NCBI GenBank assembly: GCA_900239685.1
Contig: OENT01000234.1
Location: forward strand, 1-64,000
Source of the DNA: Rotaria macrura
Taxonomy: Eukaryota; Rotifera; Eurotatoria; Philodinida; Philodinidae
Direction of reading: 5' to 3'
DNA length: 64,000 nt
In this document: positions 59,191 through 64,000 of the stretch, piece by piece
Layout of the letters: the number at the start of each line of letters is the position of its first letter
How positions within the stretch are numbered: the first letter of the stretch is position 1
Position numbers and translations under genes: made by a program
Notes under the pieces: model-generated
Databases searched by the model: none
What the model saw: only the letters and a program-made list of their open reading frames with translations
Told to the model about the DNA's origin: nothing

Positions 59191-59834
59191 ACTGGTATCA
59201 ATATTCCGTATGGTTGCTTGTTATCTAAAATATTATCGAATATGTTATGATTCCTATGATGAATTATAAATAAGCTCTAATATACATGATTGATTCTTCT
59301 TTAAACAAATATAGATTGTCACTGTATATTCTGATCAATCCATTCTACGTAAAATATGAATTAAAAAAACAAACATAAAAAGGAGATTATAGTATGGGTA
59401 AAAACCCAAGCAAATTCACAATAGTTTTGTCTACGCTGACAATAAAATGTATATAAAAAAAAGAAAGGCGGATAAAAAAAAACATAACTGTATTCAGAAT
59501 ACTTCTATCAGTTCTCATTGGTTGTTTTTTCATCTTAATGATTTTCATTAAGATATACAAGACTATTTGAGGTATTCATATCCGAGAGAGAGAGAGAGAG
59601 ACAGAGATGATGAAAAGAAAAGTCGAATAGTTAAACTATATATATACATATTAAAAGGTAATTATATAGTGATGTTATCATGTCATATCTATGATGAATT
59701 TCATTTTCCACTCCATGCCATTATCACTTTACTGAAGCCAACGAATACTCCTTTATTCGGTTTGCTAAACAGAAGAAAAATAAAGATGATTAGATGAACT
59801 TTCTTTTCTTTTTAGACGATTTTTTTTCTCCTCT

Positions 59835-61228
59835 TTACCATTGAAACAAACGTTGACCTTGATAGACACCATCATGCTTACTTTCTGTGTAAGATAAGAA
59901 AATCAATATTTGATGGAAATAATAAATACATCGGTTCTATTTACCTTCATCTTCTAATTCTAAGCCAAGATATTGATCACTCTTGCCTGGTAATGGACCA
60001 ATATACTTGACAATACCTTTACTAATTTTACCACCCGGTCGAGAAAATTTAATAATATCATTTAAACGGATGTCACTAATAGATGTTGGAGCATATGGAC
60101 GACGTGGACTGTATGAATAGAAACAAGATGAAGCAATGAATCATTCATTGTATACTGTTCATCTATATTACCTAGTTGTTTCAACACTTGGCCGACGATG
60201 ACGGCCGTGATGACGATCTGTATTAGTAAACTAAATTATCATATTGGAGAAATTAGTTTTTTTTTCATACCATCATGCTGTTGATCGTGTTCATCACTCA
60301 TTTGTCTACCTTGCATGTTATAATTATTAGAACGACGTGATTGATGTTGAGAATCCGGTAGTGTAACACTTCGACTGAGACCAAAATTAGGTTGATATAA
60401 ATGCGACGATGATGATGATGATTGCGCTGGTAAAGGTGGATGTGTTGGCATGTAATCGTTGGTTCCATCCATTGGTTGCTGTCGTTGCAAACGTGGTTGA
60501 TTATCATAAGTTCCAATATCTAATACAAAAAATGAAATAAACTAAGAAATTAATAATAATAATTTACTTCGATGTTGTAAACCTAAACAGAAAAAACAAG
60601 AAAAAGAAACATTAAATATGCCAAGCAAGAAAATAAGATTATAAAAAAGTGAATAGTGAAAAGTTCGACTAAATGTGTTACTACATCTAGAGAAGAATAA
60701 ATGAATAAAAACCGATCAGAGATTTCTAAGATTTACAATGTGTATGTGACTGAGTGTTGAAAAATAAAAATGAGGAATGATTTTTACCGTTGTATGGAAC
60801 TAATGCATATTTTAAGGGGTCTATTGGCAAAAAAAATGAATTTTTATTGATTCTGTTACTTGTCGTCAATACATGTATAGTGAGATCCATCTTATATGAA
60901 GAATTATGTTGACATGAAATCTATTTACCTTCATTCTGCTGAATATTTTCCTCGTCCCATTCAACAGAACGCTTTGGTTTTGATGAACGATAATTTATTT
61001 GTGGATCCATTGTTTTGGGTAAAGAATTCGTATAATTATTTCGATGATATTCTTCTTGTCCTATCATCGTTGGATATCTTGTTCCAGGATGACTATAATT
61101 ATTATCGATTGTTGCTGATCGATGTAATGATGTTACTGGTCGATTATTATAACGTTCAACACTAACGGTTGCTAAATAATTTGTTGAATCACTTCCTTCG
61201 GATAGATTCGGACTATCGTTTCGAATAG
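59835..61228 (-). CDS. Partial gene, protein with C-terminal CAP-Gly-like domain
   Basis: Seven exons join in frame: 61228-60929, 60820-60788 (33 nt), 60582-60568 (15 nt), 60519-60271, 60217-60172, 60108-59945 and 59884-59835 with the TAA. Together they encode the last 284 residues. The first part is disordered (Ser, Asn, Tyr, Pro and His rich; WDEENIQQNE; a poly-Ser run). The last roughly 55 residues resemble a CAP-Gly domain: SISDIRLNDIIKFSRPGGKI, GIVKYIGPLPG, YLGLELEDE, SKHDGVYQGQRLF, then W and stop. SKHDG stands where GKNDG is usual. CAP-Gly domains bind tubulin or EB1 C-terminal tails, so a microtubule link is inferred. Exon 61228 starts in phase after CACTAATAG, so upstream exons must exist. 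None was found up to 64000, so they are probably beyond the window. The exact orthologue is not recognised. Confidence 0.8.
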
Positions 61229-61467
61229 CTATTAGTGAATTAAAATAACAATAAAAAAGTTTTATTTTTCTTCTAAATTTAAAATAAAACAAAACGATTA
61301 CGACATAGTTAAGTGTTATGTTTTTCTTTTCATCACACATTTGTCTATCATAATCTAGTGATCGTTGCAGTTTTATTTTTTATGAAGAGTGTAAACAATG
61401 ACGCGTCATTTTCAATAATGGATGTTTTCAACATACAATATGTAATTAGAATGTTGAAGTTCTGATT

Positions 61468-61600
61468 AGGAGTGGCACTTTCACTTTCGTTTCCTAAGGA
61501 ACGGAAAGCTTTTTGACTTTCCCTACTTTTCATTTCGAAAAGAAAGGAGAGGAAAGCTATAGAGAGAGATGAGCGATAAATTTTAAAAGCTTTCATATCC
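61468..61600. repeat. Remnant with AGGAGTGGCACTTT end and GGAAAG/CTTTCC words
   Basis: The sequence at 61468 (AGGAGTGGCACTTTCAC) matches the terminal sequence of the element at 12991 (AGGGCTGGCACTTTATC) but is followed by a different palindromic vocabulary (TTTCC, GGAAAGC, AAAGCTTT). The other end was not located. Confidence 0.5.
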
Positions 61601-64000
61601 ATATGATCTTTATAACATGTAAAGCTTTAACAGATAAATGGTGAATATTTTCCTACTATTATAGTTCCTCATTTTTTTTAGATTTTTTTTCTCCTTCTTC
61701 ACACTGATCACTTTCTAAGCTACGCTTGATTGTTTCTTATTCTATTCCATTGATCTGACACGGTTTGCTATATTTTCTGAGCTGTCTCTCTCTCTCTCTA
61801 CATGGGGATCCGAGATAGATTCCGTCTGATCTGTTTGTTAGAATAATCAGTCGTATATTAGATTTTAAATGAGAGTGCATTCTTGATCAAATTGAGTACC
61901 TTTGATTGTGATCAACAAATATAAAGGATCATGAGCTAAAACAGAATTTGAAGGATATAGGGGTAGGATATTGGAGCCCGCCCACCCCCACAGACCAATA
62001 CAAACATTTTAGTTAACTAATTAACTAATAATTATCTCATTAATTAATGAACGGTCCATCATAGATAGTGACCAACAGATTCCAGAGAGCATTACAGAAC
62101 GTGACAGGTGGCTTCAAATGATTATCAGAGATCATTTGTAATTAACATCTAATTGAAATGTAGATACAGCATCTTCTTCTTAAAGTTCTATACTGTGAAG
62201 TAAGCAGTTATGAAGAAGTATCTCCAATATACATGAAATGGCTTGTTTTTCGAGAATTTTCAGCAGAAAATTTCATTCCGTTTCAGATTTTAATTCCGTG
62301 GCCATTATACTATTAGCTTTTTTGAAGGCATTTATTATTTCTTTCTAGCTTTCAAGCATTTGTTTATTCATATTTTACATGTGCAAGAAGAGAAGATAAA
62401 TGATCGATATACGAGAGAGAAAAACCAAAATAGATGATTTTCCATCGAGTTGTTGTCTCAGATTTTTATTTCTTCTTGTTCGTCTTGTTTTCAATGCATA
62501 GAAAAGTGAACTATTGATGAAGAAAAATTGTATAACTTTCTAAAAAAAAAATACCAAAAGCCTAATGCTTTCTTTTCCTTTTCCACTTTTCTCAAATCTT
62601 ATTTCTGAGAAAAGAGTAGATACTTGAAATTGAATTGAATTTATTTTCCTTTTTAACATATAATATTACAATTGGAAGTTGAGTAACTCCAGAAAATAAA
62701 CAGCTAGCCGTCTAGTTTTCTTCGTTCAGAATTCGGCACTAGAGAACATTAATCTATACCAAAGTCTGATACTAAAGAGATTATCTCAAGGGATTTTTAT
62801 TGGAAACTTCAGCGAACAGCTTTCTTCTTTAGGAAGGTTTAGAACAATCTCCTCAAAACGCGAGTTACCTTGAACTTTGAAGTCTATTCTAGTGGATTCA
62901 TTTATTTTTTTGTTTGAACAGTGGATATTAGACTCTGTAAGCCCTAAACAATTTAGCTTTCTCCCTTCCCATTTAACTGAGATATTAAGATTCACTCTGC
63001 TTGCCTTTCATGCTGATGATCGTAGCAAAATTCGGTTGTTTTTATCAAGAGATTCAAAATCTAGAAGGAAAAGTTATCAAAACAGGTGATCTTTGGCTTC
63101 TTCTGTCCTTCAATGTGATAGCTATGACTTGTCAAGGTCATATCTAGATGAGCTCTAGTCGTCAGTGTAAGTGCATGAGACGTCTGTCTGCAAGATGTAA
63201 GGAAATTAAAACTATTTGTTGGCCTAAACAACTTTATTTTTTCTATTTACAGAAAATCTATTAATCTTGGTGTGTAACAGTTGGTTCCTCTCTAGTGTGT
63301 GCTATAATAATGCACCTTGAATGCGTTTATTAGGAACACGAGCTCAGTCAGATGTGAACATGATGAGTCATGATTATTACAGTGATAGTCTTACAATGCA
63401 TGTAAAATAAAGTTTCTTAGTGAGTAAAGCGATTTTCCGAACATTCTAACACAAAATGCTTAGGCTTACTCGTCAAAATTTTTGAACGTTGCACATAACG
63501 GAGCGCCTACTCTCAAGTAGCGGAAGATACAGCTTAAAGCTGTTCGGATTTCTAAGCTACTCAATTTCTTCCACACATTCTATTATAAAGCTACATAAGA
63601 AATTTCCACATGTGTCATTGTTCTCTGACTCTAAGAGATTTTTTCTTGGCAAACTGAGAAACTGGATAGTTAGATTGATTGCATACTATATGAATCATAT
63701 ATGATCCTATGAAAGTTTGTTTAAAACCTTTAAAAATGAGCTGATAGGTTCATAGGTGTATGAAATCCAAGCCGGCAAACACTGTTGAAAACACCAGAAG
63801 AATGGGTGGGTATCTAACAATTGTGGTTTTCGATAATTACCGAAAACTATCCATTTTTTTTCCTTTTTGTGACTTTAATTACGTCTTTGGCAGTTTTTTC
63901 TGCATGAGAACTGATCAGAAACAACCTACACAGAAAGAAAAGAAACTTTCTCTCTCTATTCCATCTCTTTTACTGACTAAAATCAAAAAGATCCTTTAGA
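61601..64000. other. Spacer or long intron at the right edge
   Basis: Probably intron or 5' flank of the CAP-Gly-like gene. It contains a CT microsatellite (about 61785-61800) and a C-rich patch near 61977. Open frames at 62786-63089, 63489-63704 and 63760-63999 have no motif or splice support. Confidence 0.45.

Noticed and set aside
62786-63089. Overlapping open frames on both strands
   Set aside because: Neither has splice support or a recognisable motif, and they cannot both be coding.
1-64000. Reverse transcriptase, LTR, capsid or envelope genes, CRISPR arrays, rRNA
   Set aside because: Looked for and not seen on either strand; the mobile DNA here is DNA transposons and non-autonomous inverted-repeat elements only.

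Overview
The window is AT-rich eukaryotic DNA carrying animal genes: REPS1, GPATCH2, a FAM234-like FG-GAP protein and a family 92 glycosyltransferase. Many introns are only 39-76 nt with GT-AG ends, mixed with a few kilobase-scale introns. Together with long transposon-riddled spacers and a single-exon 2-oxoglutarate oxygenase this suggests a small invertebrate. A bdelloid rotifer is my best guess, but that is an impression, not proven by any single feature.

Layout. 1-7.8 kb: a possible gene tail at the left edge, a two-exon gene for a 58-residue secreted Trp/Arg-rich peptide (minus strand, 2895-3147), and a hypothetical gene (5521-6234, minus). 7.9-9.9 kb: a three-exon FAM234-like membrane protein. 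11.9-14.1 kb: a dense cluster of palindrome-rich non-autonomous elements, including one whose ends resemble hAT termini and whose inside is an array of AAAGTAAAGT-type words. 14.7-22.2 kb: a four-exon GT92 glycosyltransferase. Its 3.7-kb first intron holds a foldback element, a complete-ended but dead Tc1 transposon, another inverted-repeat element and the C-terminal half of a dead hAT transposase. 22.2-32 kb: a gene-poor stretch with a second copy of a foldback family, a 1.24-kb AGATCT-rich element, a long foldback, and exon-like islands that may be decayed membrane-receptor genes. 32.2-33.1 kb: the oxygenase. 37.1-41.4 kb: a lone 3' exon, then a nine-exon type II membrane protein (minus) divergent from an unrecognised 436-residue protein (plus). 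44.1-53.7 kb: a 188-residue single-pass membrane protein, GPATCH2 (minus) and REPS1 (minus). 59.8-61.2 kb: the 3' part of a gene with a C-terminal CAP-Gly-like domain, built from seven exons including 15-nt and 33-nt micro-exons; its 5' end is not found in the window.

The genes do not form one pathway. Recognisable host functions are membrane and secretory biology (FAM234-like, GT92, secreted peptide), endocytic adaptor function (REPS1), nuclear RNA-associated G-patch function (GPATCH2) and one enzyme of unknown substrate. The most unusual features are the secreted peptide gene, which is too small and too split for simple ORF calling, and the collection of short elements that share terminal sequence but each carry their own internal palindromic word. 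All exon joins below were deduced by eye from reading frame and GT-AG sites and have no transcript support.
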